NCBI GenBank assembly: GCA_963855995.1
Contig: OY979716.1
Coordinates: 21,901,321-21,965,320, forward strand
From: Muricea muricata
Taxonomy: Eukaryota > Cnidaria > Anthozoa > Malacalcyonacea > Plexauridae
Direction: 5' to 3'
DNA: 64,000 nucleotides
Shown: piece after piece, positions 1-12,000 of the stretch
How the letters are laid out: every line of letters starts with the position of its first letter
How positions within the stretch are numbered: the stretch's first letter is position 1
Notes under the pieces: generated by a model
Database searches by the model: none
Seen by the model: the letters and a program-made list of their open reading frames with translations, nothing else
What the model was told of the DNA's origin: nothing
Translations under genes and position numbers: made by a program

Positions 1-830
1 CACTAAAGTTTCTGAAGAATAGGAGATATGTTTCAAACTTTTTCATTCTAGTTACCAATCGACCTACCAAATTTCAAATTCGCTGCAGTTTGTCCAGCTC
101 TTTTCCAGGGAGGCCATAAAGAGTGCTGTTGCAGGAATCATGCTTGGAAATAACTGAGACATGGACAAGTCCTTCATAGTCAGCTTGTGAAAGATACTTA
201 TGGACCTTTCCAATGTTCTTAATAGCATAGGAAGCTGACTTGGAGATGTTATTTACATGCTCAGTTACTTTGAGATGTTTATCTATAGTAACACCAAGAT
301 TGTATGCCAAATCATTACTTGTGCACCAGATCAAAATATTATTCATACTAGCCTCCAGTTTTAATATTTACACAGAATAATCAATAGAATTTATCACTAT
401 ATAGTGTTGTGCATCATGTGCACACATCATACAATCAAGATCATGAGTATTAACAACATCTTCAAGTGGAGCAAAAAACAACAGTGAGAACAGAATTTGA
501 CCACGAACTGATCCATGAGGTATTCCGTAAAGTATTGGTTTTCCTGATAACTGCATGGGTAATCTTCACTGGGGTCTGGGTATATCCAAAATAACTGAAC
601 GGTCAATAGTGTCAAAAGCTGAAGAGATCAAGAAGCACTAATTCAACCTCTTGCTTCCTATCAATTGCGCACAACATATGGTTACTAACGCGCATAGGTG
701 CAGTCTGGGTGCTGTAGAAACGTCTGCAGGCTGATTGTGGCTCGGAAATAATTTCGTCATGACACCACAGCAAAACCCAAGACGAAAATTGTAAAATATC
801 CCAAGAAAGATTCAAGACCTATTTCACTTA
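1..830 (-). mobile_element. LINE fragment, reverse transcriptase part (decayed)
   Basis: Two minus-strand frames carry non-LTR reverse transcriptase sequence. Around 368-556 there is a degraded finger/palm block (GSVRGQILFSLLF, then a degenerate YADD-like site reading CAHDAQ). Around 74-346 lies the C-terminal part (LGVTIDKHLK, a usual block after the RT catalytic region). The pieces are in different frames, and the active-site YADD has become CAHD, so this is a dead copy. The left end is cut by the window. Family: a CR1/L2/Jockey-like LINE by motif style; exact clade not decided. Confidence 0.7.
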
Positions 831-864
831 CTGCTACTATGGCATTTCTTAGCTAGGTCGCTGA

Positions 865-1800
865 GAAATTGATCAAAATATTTATTGCTGAGGAATTAAA
901 TCAGCGGTACTGAAAGTCATTGAGTCGAGCCAATATGGCGCAATTCACCAAAGTTCTACCACCATTGCTACAATTAGCACGATTCAAAGCGGGTTTATAG
1001 CCAGTGATGCCAACAACGCTGTCATAAGATTAATACTTTTCGATTATCGTAAAGCGTTCGACTTTATCGGTCACTTTATATTGTTTCGAAATATATTAAA
1101 ATTGGAGATACCTCCGAGCGTCATCAACTGGATATCCGACTTCCTAACAAATCGATATCAACGTGTCAAATTAGCATATACATGTTACTCAGAGTGGGAT
1201 CTTTTCCCATCTGGTTTCTGCCAAGGATCAAAATTAGGTCCTTGGCTCTTTATTTTATCGACAAATAAACTTAAAGTCAACAGACTTTTGAAAGTATACC
1301 AACAACTTTAGAAATTGTACCAAGACATTCAATTACCAACGCCCAAAATATCGCAGATTCGGTGTCAATGTGGTCTATTGAAAACAGAATGCAACTTAAT
1401 CCAGATAAGTATAAGGAATTGAGAATCTTTAACGCAAAACCAAGATCTTTCGATCCAATAGTAGTCAATTGTAAAGAGTTGGTTTGTTCTTAAGACGGTA
1501 TGGTTAAGCAGTTAAAGCGTGCAGAAGCTCCGTGCAAAAGTTCGGCAACATTTTATAAATCAGATATATTAGTGCATTAGATCAGTTATTGACTATGCCA
1601 TCCCAGTATTTTATTATGAATTTCCTCAATGCTTGCAAAATGACTTGAGAGATTTGGAGAAACGAGCTACGACTATAATCATACCTACAGAATGTTATTG
1701 CAACACATAGCTAAATATTCTTGGTAATCCATCATTGAAGGACCATCAAGAACATCGCTGTTCAAATATATTTCAATCTGTTATGTCTGACACAAATAAA
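865..1800 (+). mobile_element. LINE fragment, reverse transcriptase (decayed, plus strand)
   Basis: Broken plus-strand frames encode a second LINE reverse transcriptase of a different family. I can read SSQYGAI, a DYRKAFD palm motif (about 1035-1065), the DFLTNRYQRVKLA block in the open stretch 1081-1311, and a degenerate version of the usual PSGVPQGTKLGPWL motif. After that come a frame change and the block around NRMQLNPDKYKE (about 1385-1420). The YADD site is lost. It lies tail-away from the opposite-strand LINE at 1-830. Clearly non-functional. Confidence 0.7.
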
Positions 1801-1869
1801 AAATATCCATAATCTGTTACCCTCCATAATCTCTTACTAGTTAGAATTTAAGACAAGAAAAGACCTTTA

Positions 1870-2700
1870 ACATTCCTATGACTCATACAAATCGAGCAAA
1901 AACCTCCTTTATATATGCGATGTGCAATAAACCTAATTTTAGTCAATATTGTTCATTTTTAGAGTTTTTCAGATACAACCCAAACTTCGTTAAAACTCTT
2001 TATTGTCGGTCGCATGGCAACGTTTTGCGAGTGCGTTTGAATTCAAATGTAAATATCTCGGGCGATATTCAACCAAATGAAACAAAAGACGCATCATTCG
2101 ATAACTGATTATTTCCGCTCTAAAATGATATGTGTCATGAGTAAAACCAAATTATATATGCAAAATAATTAGCAATTATATGCATAAATTAACTCAAACA
2201 TGACGTCACTTTTTTAGACTAAAACCGAATTGCACGTACAGAATTCAGAATTTGGTCACCATGTTCAGCAAAGTTGTAGTTCATGAAAAACATTGTGCAA
2301 AAGTTTTAAAGATTTTGACCAGTTGGAAGTTTTTTTTTTTATTTTTTAAAAATTGTACAATATCAAAGCAGAATCTGAGCACTTTTGGTATAAGGACTGT
2401 CATGCATTGAATATCAGTGAGAAACTTTGGTACTGCGATTATTGTGTTGCAAATTGTGTTTATTTTGTATGCAACACAATAGAAATGTATGTTACAAGAC
2501 TTGTGTTCAGAATGATTCTAAAAGCCAATTCCCATAACACACAAAGAGTAGTGAACAAAACAACAATCGACTCATTTATTATTATTCAAAGCGCAAATAA
2601 GATACATAATATATGATTTCTGAAGTTTTGCAAAACCCTATTACTGTTTGTGGTGTAAGATACCTCTTTGGCAATGATTGATGTAGGACCTGCACATAAA
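1870..2700. other. Unassigned stretch
   Basis: Low-complexity AT-rich sequence with short open frames only. No domain, splice-supported exon or terminal repeat was recognised. Confidence 0.5.
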
Positions 2701-2825
2701 CAGTCCATACTTATCCTAACTTACCCTATGCCTTACCCTAACTGGACAAACATGCGCTAATCCTAAATGAACAAACAAGCAGTAAGCCTTATCCTAACTG
2801 AACAAACATGCACAAAGAACATGCA
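2700..2825. repeat. Short degenerate tandem repeat (CTTACCCTAAC / GAACAAACATGC)
   Basis: The units CTTATCCTAAC, CTTACCCTAACTGG and CCTAACTGAACAAACATGC recur three to four times with small changes. It lies immediately beyond the 3' end of the piggyBac-like ORF. Confidence 0.6.
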
Positions 2826-3405
2826 TTAAGATCTGTCATAACCTGGGAAGTGAAAAGTTCTAAAACAATTAAAATTTTGAGTAATGTGCAAAAACTTCTG
2901 ACACTGGGGAGCAGTGCAGTAAGTTGAAACTTTCTTTTCACCTCCAGCTTCTTTATAACACACAAAACAATTTCTCCTATCTCCTTCCTCGGATGCCACC
3001 AGCATATGATCAGTCTGAAACTGGCTATGACCAGAAGCAGACTTCACATATGCTGGTGGGTAATCGTATTCTGGCCAACTACAAATCTGCCTAATCATTG
3101 CCTTCCTAAACTCAACTACAGAATAATTATTCGGACTTCTCAAAGCTTCGTCTTCAGGATTTGCTTCCCTGTGCTTCTGAAAGAGAAGGAAACCATTCAC
3201 AACAGCGATGTCAACAAGATGAAAGAACAAAGTCTTCCACCACCTATAACAATTCAAGCTGACGTTGTGTGATGAAAGCATTTGGTCGGACCGATCTACA
3301 CCATTCATGATTGGTTGTAGTACTTGAACATACTCTTCTCCCACCAGTCTTACACCTCCCAGTACCTCTGGCCCTTCCCTATTGCATTCCTCCCCTATTG
3401 CCTTT
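2826..3405 (-). pseudogene. piggyBac-like transposase, C-terminal part
   Basis: The frame from about 3400 down to 2826 encodes the last ~190 residues of a PGBD4/piggyBac-type transposase. Visible are the NGVDRSDQML motif (the GVDxxDQ block carrying a catalytic-region Asp), then the family-typical RWWKTLFFHLVDIAVVNGF stretch. Near the end is a cysteine/histidine-rich tail (CFVC...YCTAPQC...H...C), the usual C-terminal zinc-binding finger. The N-terminal two thirds, with the first catalytic Asp, are not visible upstream: the sequence above 3430 is an unrelated palindrome. It is therefore a truncated relic. TTAA-flanked non-autonomous elements elsewhere in the window (43978-44779, 46365-46609) fit this superfamily. 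Confidence 0.8.
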
Positions 3406-3437
3406 AAAATTTTAACATCAAATATTTTGTAAGTATT

Positions 3438-3536
3438 ATTTACAACATTAGCGGCCGTGTTGTATCAGCATATACAAACTCGAGCCGAAGGCGAGAGTTG
3501 TATATCTGACACAACACATACGCGAATGTTGTAAAT
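3438..3536. repeat. Long imperfect palindrome with GC-rich core (P1)
   Basis: ATTTACAACATT at 3438-3449 pairs perfectly with AATGTTGTAAAT at 3525-3536. Inside these, GTGTTGTATCAG pairs with CTGACACAACAC (11 of 12), then ATATACAA with TTGTATAT. The centre is CTCGAGCCGAAGGCGAG. No direct target repeat was found. Confidence 0.8.
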
Positions 3537-4800
3537 AGTCTGTGAAACTCTCCAATTTCATACATCGGTTTGCGAAGTAATTTTGAAAATACATTTTATA
3601 TAAGGCGAGAAAATCAAAGTTAAAAGTTATGAAAATCAACAGAATTCTGTATCAGAGTATACAGACTCCTTCACGCTCATGATTTCTTTTGTGTTTTCTT
3701 TATGAATTATTAATGAGTTTCACAACTATATATACTATATAAGTAGACACTTTTGTAATTGAAATTCACGTAATTCAGCCTTCGGCTGCAAGGTAAATTA
3801 TAAATACATACATACATGACTTCGTCGCTTACACATTCTGTACCTTATACGGTGCCATTTTAATTTTTTAAACTTGATTTACGACATTAAGTTTTTCAAG
3901 TTTTTGAACACACTGCGCATGTGCAAGTTTATATTTTTTACTGCCTATAATTCACTTTATTGCTTCTAGCCGTAATAAACTAGTAGTTTTATTTATTTAT
4001 ACCTTATATTGAATTAACAAACATTAGGAACAATTAGTGAACAATATTTCATTAAAAAAAATTGGATTCACATAGTTCTTCCATTCGTATATCATAGAAG
4101 TATGTGCAGGGTGATATAGTTAAAAAAAATCCTCATCAGCAGTAGTTAGCTATGACTACCTTATTCTTTTTTTTAAAGTTTATGGTACATAAATTCCCAC
4201 AACCGTTGTCTGCTTTAGAGGGAAATGAACTCCTAAACTTATTCTTGGAAAGAAATTCTTTGCTCAGAAATTGTTCATAACAGAAATCATCCATTTTTGT
4301 AAGACTTTCTTGAAATTGTGCATATTTTCCAATATATCAATGAGAAAAATTCGTCCAAAGCAGGACCCCCCTCCCGAAATGTGTGGCATCTAGTGACATG
4401 CATATACCTCAGGAAATTTCTTAGATTGGTTTTGCTGACGATGAAAGAAGTTTTTTTCTCGCTTCGGCTAATCTAACTGCTCAAAAGCGATGACATGCCT
4501 TCTTGTTGACATGTAGATGGCCGACGGTTGACATTGCACAATATGTATCGGATTTGTGAGCAATTACTGACTTGATGAAGCGTGTTTAACTTTAGCATTT
4601 GCCTAAACAATAACTGATCTTAACATGCTCGAATGGTCAATCAGCTTCAGCTGCCTTTGTTTTTCCTAACTTTTACTAAGGTAAAAACTCAGGTGGAATC
4701 AAGCGGTGGCGAATAGTCGTGCGGCATCTACAGTATTTGCTGGTAAAACAGGGATTTTGTTCTCATTTAAACCATCAGCCGTTTTTTTTTTACATTTTAC
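3537..4800. other. Unassigned AT-rich stretch with a small TTCG hairpin
   Basis: No gene recognised. Around 3774-3790 a small hairpin CAGCC-TTC-GGCTG sits inside AATT-rich flanks, resembling the cores of the long palindromes. The rest shows no repeats or exons that I can support. Confidence 0.45.
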
Positions 4801-5435
4801 TACTAGTAGGATACGAACTATTATCATTCACTTTATAGTATTCTCGATTTTGATTGGCTAATTCACCTGAAAATAACTGCATGCAAATATCGATCAGCTG
4901 CAAATAACTGGTGCAAATACTGTATTGAGCATGCGTACTTTGAAAATGCTTCGTCAGCTTCAATCAAAAAAATATCTTTTTTTTAAAATGTCAACATGGC
5001 TCGTTTTGCCGAGTTATCAGAATGCGAATTGTCCACTATAATAGAAAAAAAAGGATGCAGAAAACACTAAAAAAGCAACTAAAGTTACTTTAAACATATT
5101 TCGAGGCTACTTGCAAGAAAAAGGATTGAGGGAAGCCGAGTTTTTGACATGAAAAGTTAAACTCGCGAATGCATGTATGTCAAATTAGATTATACTTTTT
5201 TAAACTGTTATCATATACTTGCTACCCTTAAAAACTTACTATATTAATCGGTAAATGATAAAACAATTATTGAACTCAGCTATCGCAAAATATCGTGATT
5301 TATCAGTGGCTCGCAGATCAATTATTTGCCTCTGCCTTCGGCATCGGCAAATAATTGATCTGCTCGCCACTGATAAATCACGATATTTTGCTCAGTCTCG
5401 TCCAATATTGTATAAATTATCCTACTAGTAGAGGA
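4796..5435. mobile_element. Possible non-autonomous element around palindrome P2
   Basis: TACTAGTAGGATA near 4802 and its complement TATCCTACTAGTA near 5421 form outer inverted ends around palindrome 5286-5390. A TTTTGATTGGCTA (inverted CCAAT) motif lies about 50 bp inside the left end. No transposase ORF is present. The boundaries are an inference. Confidence 0.4.
5286..5390. repeat. Near-perfect long palindrome with TTCG core (P2)
   Basis: The 25-bp block 5286-5310 is perfectly complementary to 5366-5390. The 17-bp block 5314-5330 is perfectly complementary to 5346-5362. The two stems are separated by a 3-nt mismatch. The loop is TCTGCCTTCGGCATC. Arms of this quality must be recent or maintained. 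Confidence 0.93.
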
Positions 5436-5916
5436 TCGAAACAAAAGGCAAAAAGGTAATATCTAATGCTTGTGTGTACAATGAGAATGTACAAAGACAT
5501 TCTTTCTTTGAATGAAAGTGAGGACAATTTATTCCTGGCAAAATAGTGTCAGCCGCGCTGCCTACAATATAAAAGGGATGAACGTGTAGGCCTGTTGAAG
5601 GTTAAATTTGACCTTAAATATGATGCCATGCCGGTTATCCAATCTGATATAGAGTTCAGTGGGAAGCTGGAACACTCAAATTATTTGCGCGCAGTCTAAC
5701 TGTTCATGCAGGGGTCTGTGCATAATAGCTTGTGTAAACATAATACAGACGTAATCCCAATTACATTCTGATGGTTTTGTCGTTAAAAGCTTGGTATCGC
5801 TAAAGAAACATTGTATATAAATTCACAGTGCTCGAATATCTAGAAATAAACGCTTAGGAAGAGTTTATCCGAGATCTTGACACCACACAAAATGTGACAG
5901 TACAAAGATAACTTAC
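5436..5916. other. Unassigned sequence beyond the last recognised MAM exon
   Basis: No further exon was recognised on the minus strand here, so the 3' end of the large secreted-protein gene is not identified. Confidence 0.4.
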
Positions 5917-6004
5917 CTGTCTGGTTGCATGAGTCCGTAAGAAAGATATCATCAATGGCAATATCCCCGTCTTTGCCGTTACCATGGACACCCTCGATTA
6001 TATA
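5917..6004 (-). CDS. MAM domain exon 3 (C-terminal part)
   Basis: The reverse complement is bounded by a ...ttttacag acceptor and a gtaagt donor. It reads [20 protein letters not shown] and then a segment ending SCNQT. The G..GDIAIDDI signature followed by a Cys is diagnostic of the C-terminal half of MAM (meprin/A5/mu) adhesion domains, which are extracellular. It continues the domain begun in exons 7449-7591 and 6402-6518. Confidence 0.88.
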
Positions 6005-9000
6005 CTGTAAAACGAAGAATTAAAACATTGTTAGTAGGATATTGTAATGTTATATTAAAATGTATTTTAAAAATATACGGACCAAGCTTTTTGATTGCGT
6101 GCATGTATTTCTAGTTCTAACTAATGCTATTGCTTTATATTTCTTCTTGTTTGTTCATTCTTAAGCCGAAACTTAATTCTAGGACGTAGTCATCAAACTA
6201 ACACCATCAACTCATGACAATTTGGTAAAAGTAGTCAGCTAATACACACTATGCCAAACGTTGTAAGTTTTTCGTGTACTCCGATTTCCACTAAAAGCTA
6301 AACCGATAGAGCTGATTAGGATAAGCTCCGGATAAAAGTAAAATACATGTGTTCCTTCTTGCCTGTTCTTCGATCATCCGTGAACACTACTATTGTCCCA
6401 CCTGATATGGCGTTGTCTGATTTTTCACAGCTACTTGAGCTTCAAACCATTTGTCACCATGGCTTCCACCAAGTGTCCACACTATTGATTCATTTTTAAG
6501 CTGTGCTCGTATATAAACCTATGAATATATATCGAATATTTAGCATTCTGAACATGCATGCGTGTTTAAGCTTTCAAGAAGGCGGAGGCGAGGATGATCC
6601 GGTACATGAGTTAATCTTTCTTAGAAAAATATCGGTACCTTCTAACTTATCCTACTAACTTTCGCACGACCTCAATTTCGAGATTTTTTCGATTGAAAAA
6701 CAAATTAAAGTCATGTGAATAAAACGCGTAGTTTACGCACTCCAAACTATATAATCCAGACAAAAATACAAAATTGATAAACTAATGATTTCTTAATGAG
6801 TGAGATTTTGTTTTGATGTTGACTTGTTTAAAAAGTTAGAGTTTTGATTTGTGTATCTTCAAAATTGTGAAAACGTACACAAAAACACTTTGGTCAAAAA
6901 AGCGTACTTAATGTTTTTTGCACGCTCCCCCCTTTTTTGCAAGTTTTAAAAAAATTACAAATCTTGTTCAGGCGCCGGTTGCTCGATGCCCGTTTAGCTT
7001 GAACGGTGCATAACTCCTAAGGTAATGGCAAATTTATGTATTTAGTTGAAAATCAAACAAAAACTTTTTGGTCTGAAATGAACACGAATGTACACGACTT
7101 GTCTTTTAAAATTAATGTTCACTCTTAATTAATGTTAATTCTTAATGTTTAAATTAAGAATTATCTGTGGTTTAAGCTAAACAAGCTACGAATAACCGGC
7201 CCTGAATAAAAATGAGAGGATCCATAACCATATAGCTACACCCCTATTCTCCATGGAAACAAGCTCCTATAGCAAATTTAAGAAGCTACTATTTAAGAAG
7301 CTCTTATAAGAATTTTTTTACTCTTACTCGTTAATGTTGGGTTAAAAGGGCAGCTAAGCTCTGGGTTCAAAGTAAAGATAATTTAAACTGCAAAACCATT
7401 GTTTAGATCTAAAAATTCTAAAAGTAAATGAAAAAGAACAATAATCACCTGAAGTTCCCCAACACTAGAGCCGTTCATGTGGTAATAGAAATGGAGACAG
7501 GAATTTGTTTTTGTTGTTAATGGCGATATTAGTCGTGCTTTGTCGCCTGGATTTCTTGTGAAAGTGTTGATGTATAAATACCAACCAGATGCTAAAATTT
7601 GACAATGGAACTGTTATCACCTGCACCAGGATATTATGTTATTATGCTTACATTCGATGTCCTTTTTTACCAACATTCAAAGTACATATAAGTGTATATT
7701 CGTTTTAGCAATGCTTGTTCGTTTTAGCAATGTCATTTTTGTTTTATGAAACGATCTTTTAATGGCCATGCATGCAATAGTTACAGTAAAACACTCCATA
7801 ACTTTTAAGGAAAACACGTGAGACAGTTTATACATATGTCAAGGTATATGCATTTTTATATTAACTTATTAAAGTTACGTGCAGTTGGCATTAATTAAGA
7901 CCATTTGTGTTTTAAATAATATATAATAAACAAATCACCAGCGTATGAAACATCGAAAAGTGGGTTTAAAAACAAATATTGCCGACATTTGGCACACACT
8001 TTCCTTGTATATAACTATTGTCCCCAGTTGACGGCTAAACGACTGCTTTCTTTAGAAACACCACCCACCAGTTTGAAAGAGTGATGTGCAATTACTATTA
8101 TGCGTTTGCCTTTTAAAGAATACTTTCCTGTATTATGAATGTCGTCGGAATATCAATTGACATAAACTTGAACATGATTAAAATTGATTGAATTTTTATT
8201 CATTTGAAAACGGCCAGTTGTATTGATTTGCAATGAGCGATACTTACTAGGTAAGAACTCGAGGGAGTTTTCTGATTTGTTACAGGTAGAATTAATCACG
8301 AGTATCACATCGTTGTCAGGATATAATCCCCCAGTTTCTGGTTTGGTGCACATTTCCTCGTTGTATTGCAGGGATCCAGTATTTGTCCAATTCCATTTGT
8401 CAACCGCATCGCAGGCGCAGAAAACACCGAGCTTAAGAGAATGCATATAGGCAGTTAAGCAAGCGACAGTACACAATAGTTGGAATACGGAACCTCAGAG
8501 AACTGGCGAATGTGCTTGTTGTGTTACACTGGCGCGTCGATCTTAGATAAGTTCCTGTGGCGAAGCTAGTGATATAATTTCAGCCTGCTATATGAAAATA
8601 TTTCCATGTTTAACTTTCATCATAATAATCAATTTCTTTAAAAATAAATAATATTATTATAAATTTTAAGTGGTAAAGAGAAAAATACGCTACAAAGTAA
8701 TAGGGGGTTAGGATAAAACGCGGAACCCGAACGACGAAATAGCGGAGTGGAACGGAATGGCGGAACTGAATGGGAATAAAACAGGGAATGGGGATAAAAT
8801 TAATGCAGAACAATACATTATTTTGCGTCATTCTTTTTGTTGTAAGTAAAGATGCACAAAAAAGGCAGTTATCCCACATTTACTTGCCAGATCAATTCGT
8901 AAAATGCTATGTTGATTTGTTATTAATCTTTAAAGGTGCGTTTAGGCACAACAATTTGTCGGTTGATTCTGCTCGCGCCTCACTGGTACGTTACCAGCGC

Positions 9001-12000
9001 GTCAACGCCTCGCGATTTACAAAATCAGGAGAAAAATCAGTAGCAAAGCAGACATTTTTCTGACAAATAAACGATTTTTCTTCAGTTGTAACATTGTTGA
9101 AAAATTTTTGCCTGCAAAAAGCTATAAGATAAGGAGACGAAAGAGCGAAAGTAAGCAGCCTTATATCATTCCACAAACAGGGCATTCGTACAGTGCGACC
9201 TTTGCCACATTTGAAAGCAAAACATATGCTCTTTCTATGACAGTTTGGTTTACACGTGTGACACATGACATATTGACTTAATTTAAGAATATTCTTCACT
9301 AAGCACATCAGTTGTGAAGGAAAGCTAGAAATCGAGGTGGAGACTGAGAATGCTCCTGTAAATGTTGGTACGTTTACCAGTCAAAATTGTCCCAAGTTAA
9401 AAAGTTTCCTGGACGTAATGTTGTTACAGTGAAAATTCTTTCTTCTCATATAAATTTATGACATTTAAAGGATACCTGGTAGCCAAATAAATACATTTGC
9501 AGATATATGAAAAATATTCTCCCGAAATTTACAGGCCTTTAAAGGTGTGCACCTGAATGAGCACGATATTACATTTATTACCTTTTATTCTCTGTCAGTT
9601 ATCCCGCATGTTGCAATAACTAACACATTTAATTTATTAGTACAGTTGTTAGGGTCATGTAAAACAAATTTGGTTTATGTCTTTGGCTTTATAGAACATA
9701 ACGCTTTTCAATAGAAGAATAGAACGACATCGATTTATGACTAATTATTCAAAATCAACATACCATTATAAAAATTGATCTGGCAAATAAATGTGCGGTA
9801 ATGGTTTTGTTTTTTCTAAATGTTTAGTTGTATTAAGGAGAATGACGAAAAAGTCTAAACTGTTCTGCATTAGTTTTATCCCCATTCCGCGTTTTATCCC
9901 ATTCCGTTTTGCCATTCCCTTCCACCGTTCCGTCGTTCCGCCATGCCGGTTCCTCGTTTCATGTCAATTTGTAAATAGGTGGGAATATTAGATGTATGAG
10001 CCACGTAATTTTTTTTAGGTTGCCTAATTAAAGTTCTGATTGTTTTTGTACGTATGGCTTTATGCCAATCAGTTTATCTGAGCATCTATCAAAAGATATG
10101 TTGGCACACATTTTTCTGAGTTGCGGCCATGCGTTTAAAAATTGATTTAATTTTTATTTGAATAATCAAGACGCGTTTGGTTTAAAATCCAACCAAGTGT
10201 GATCTGAAGCTAAAAATATATTAAATTTTGTTTTGAGATATTTTTGCTGCAGAAAAATTTTATATTAATTTTGTAACTCTGATGTTCTGATATTGTTTGT
10301 TACATTTTAAAACTATGTGCAAGTCAATGACACTAATAACTTGTTGGTGAATACGATCCTTGATACCATAAACATCCGCATCATTAGAAATAGGCTTCAC
10401 ACACATGCCATGTCTTGTCAGCATCAAAGATCCATTTGGCCATAACTGAAACTCTTGTTGTTCTTCTCGACATCCTTGGTATAACACAATGTTCTGTCTA
10501 TTTTTTGGTCTCGAATAAGCTGCACCAAAAACATGTATACATTTGCCACCATAGTGCCTAATTGAACCAGGACCTTGAATTTTGTCTGTTTCGACTAGAA
10601 TGAAAAGATTAACTAAAATGTAGGCTTCGAACTGTAAGTAGCAATGTTAAGCACGATTCTTAATTGTTTCACTAAGTTTCTATATTGTTTTCAAAGAAAT
10701 TGATTACTGTATTTGGAACAGCTCCAGATGTTAAAGACAAATCAACATTATTTCTAAACTTCTTTTAAATTTACAATTGCTACTTGAATACTAGTTTAAT
10801 GCAGAGCCACACTTTCCTGCTAATTATTTTAATCCAGGGCAGCAATCACCATAATACAAATGTGACGCTCCATGGGTTACAACAACAGTGTAGGAATGCT
10901 TACCCATTCCTTTGGTATGGTCTGAACTTGGACCAGTGTCTCTTGATTGTCCTCGAGAAGTGCCTCTGACCCAATGAAAGTCATCATCACTATCGTGACT
11001 CCATTAGCATCCGCGTGAATTTTCAAAGTTACACGACAACGCATCAATTGCTGGCAACAGAATAATAAAATATTTTCAAAAGAAATTCGTCATGCAGATA
11101 TATACCCGTGACTTCAATCGCTCCCGAATTTATACAGGGTGTATAAAATAAAATGAAATCCAAATTTAATGCTTCGTAACTCAAACAAAGCAATCCAAGT
11201 GGCGTAGCCATCACGACTATTTAATCCCGCTATGCAAATTTAAATCATTATAACTATTTATTTCTTTAGAAATTGTTGTTTTCGAATTTCACAGTCATTG
11301 AACACAAAAATAATTGTATAGCGAGACTAAATCGTTGGGCTGGTTGCGCTGGCTGCTCAATACATAGTGGTAGCGGTGGGATTCGAACCCACACCATAGA
11401 ATGTATCTTACCTGCGGAGACTCAGTATGCACAGATTGAGAAGAAGTGTTTAGCCTCTATTTGGGCGTGTGAGAAATTTGACAAATACCTCAGAGGTGTA
11501 CAGCAGTTCAATTTGCTCATCGATCATAAGCCCCTGGTACCGTTAATCAATGAAACCGACGTCAACGCCGTTCATATTTAAATTTTCAACGATTGTTGAT
11601 GAGAATGATGAGATAAAATCCGAAAGCAGAGTACGTTCCCGGGAATGAGTTGGCTGTCGCCGGTGGCCTCTCGAGACATCCTTTGCCAACTTGTGACAAA
11701 GAAGATAAACGAGCAGTTAAAGAAGTTGAAATGTACGTTAGTGATGTCATGCGTTCTTGACCAGTATCGGATGTTTGCCTTGACGAGATCAGAAAAGTGG
11801 CTGACAAAGACTTGGTGATATGGGAAGCCATGAAGTTTATGGTTGATGGCTGGCCGACAAAATCTAGCGACATCCAACGTGATCTCCATGCAGGGCCGTC
11901 GCTAGAGCGTTAATAGGGGAGTTGAATATTCATATTTTCATGTCATGCCCGATTGATTTCTTTTCAAATCAAGTTGATTTCAAAAGAAATTAGTCGGGCA

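Noticed and set aside
9791..9991. Pro/Phe/Ile/Arg-rich frame
   Set aside because: It translates the GTTCC minisatellite of the foldback arm.
11285..11400. Functional tRNA-Leu gene
   Set aside because: Only the T arm and acceptor 3' side are present; no D arm or anticodon arm precedes them.
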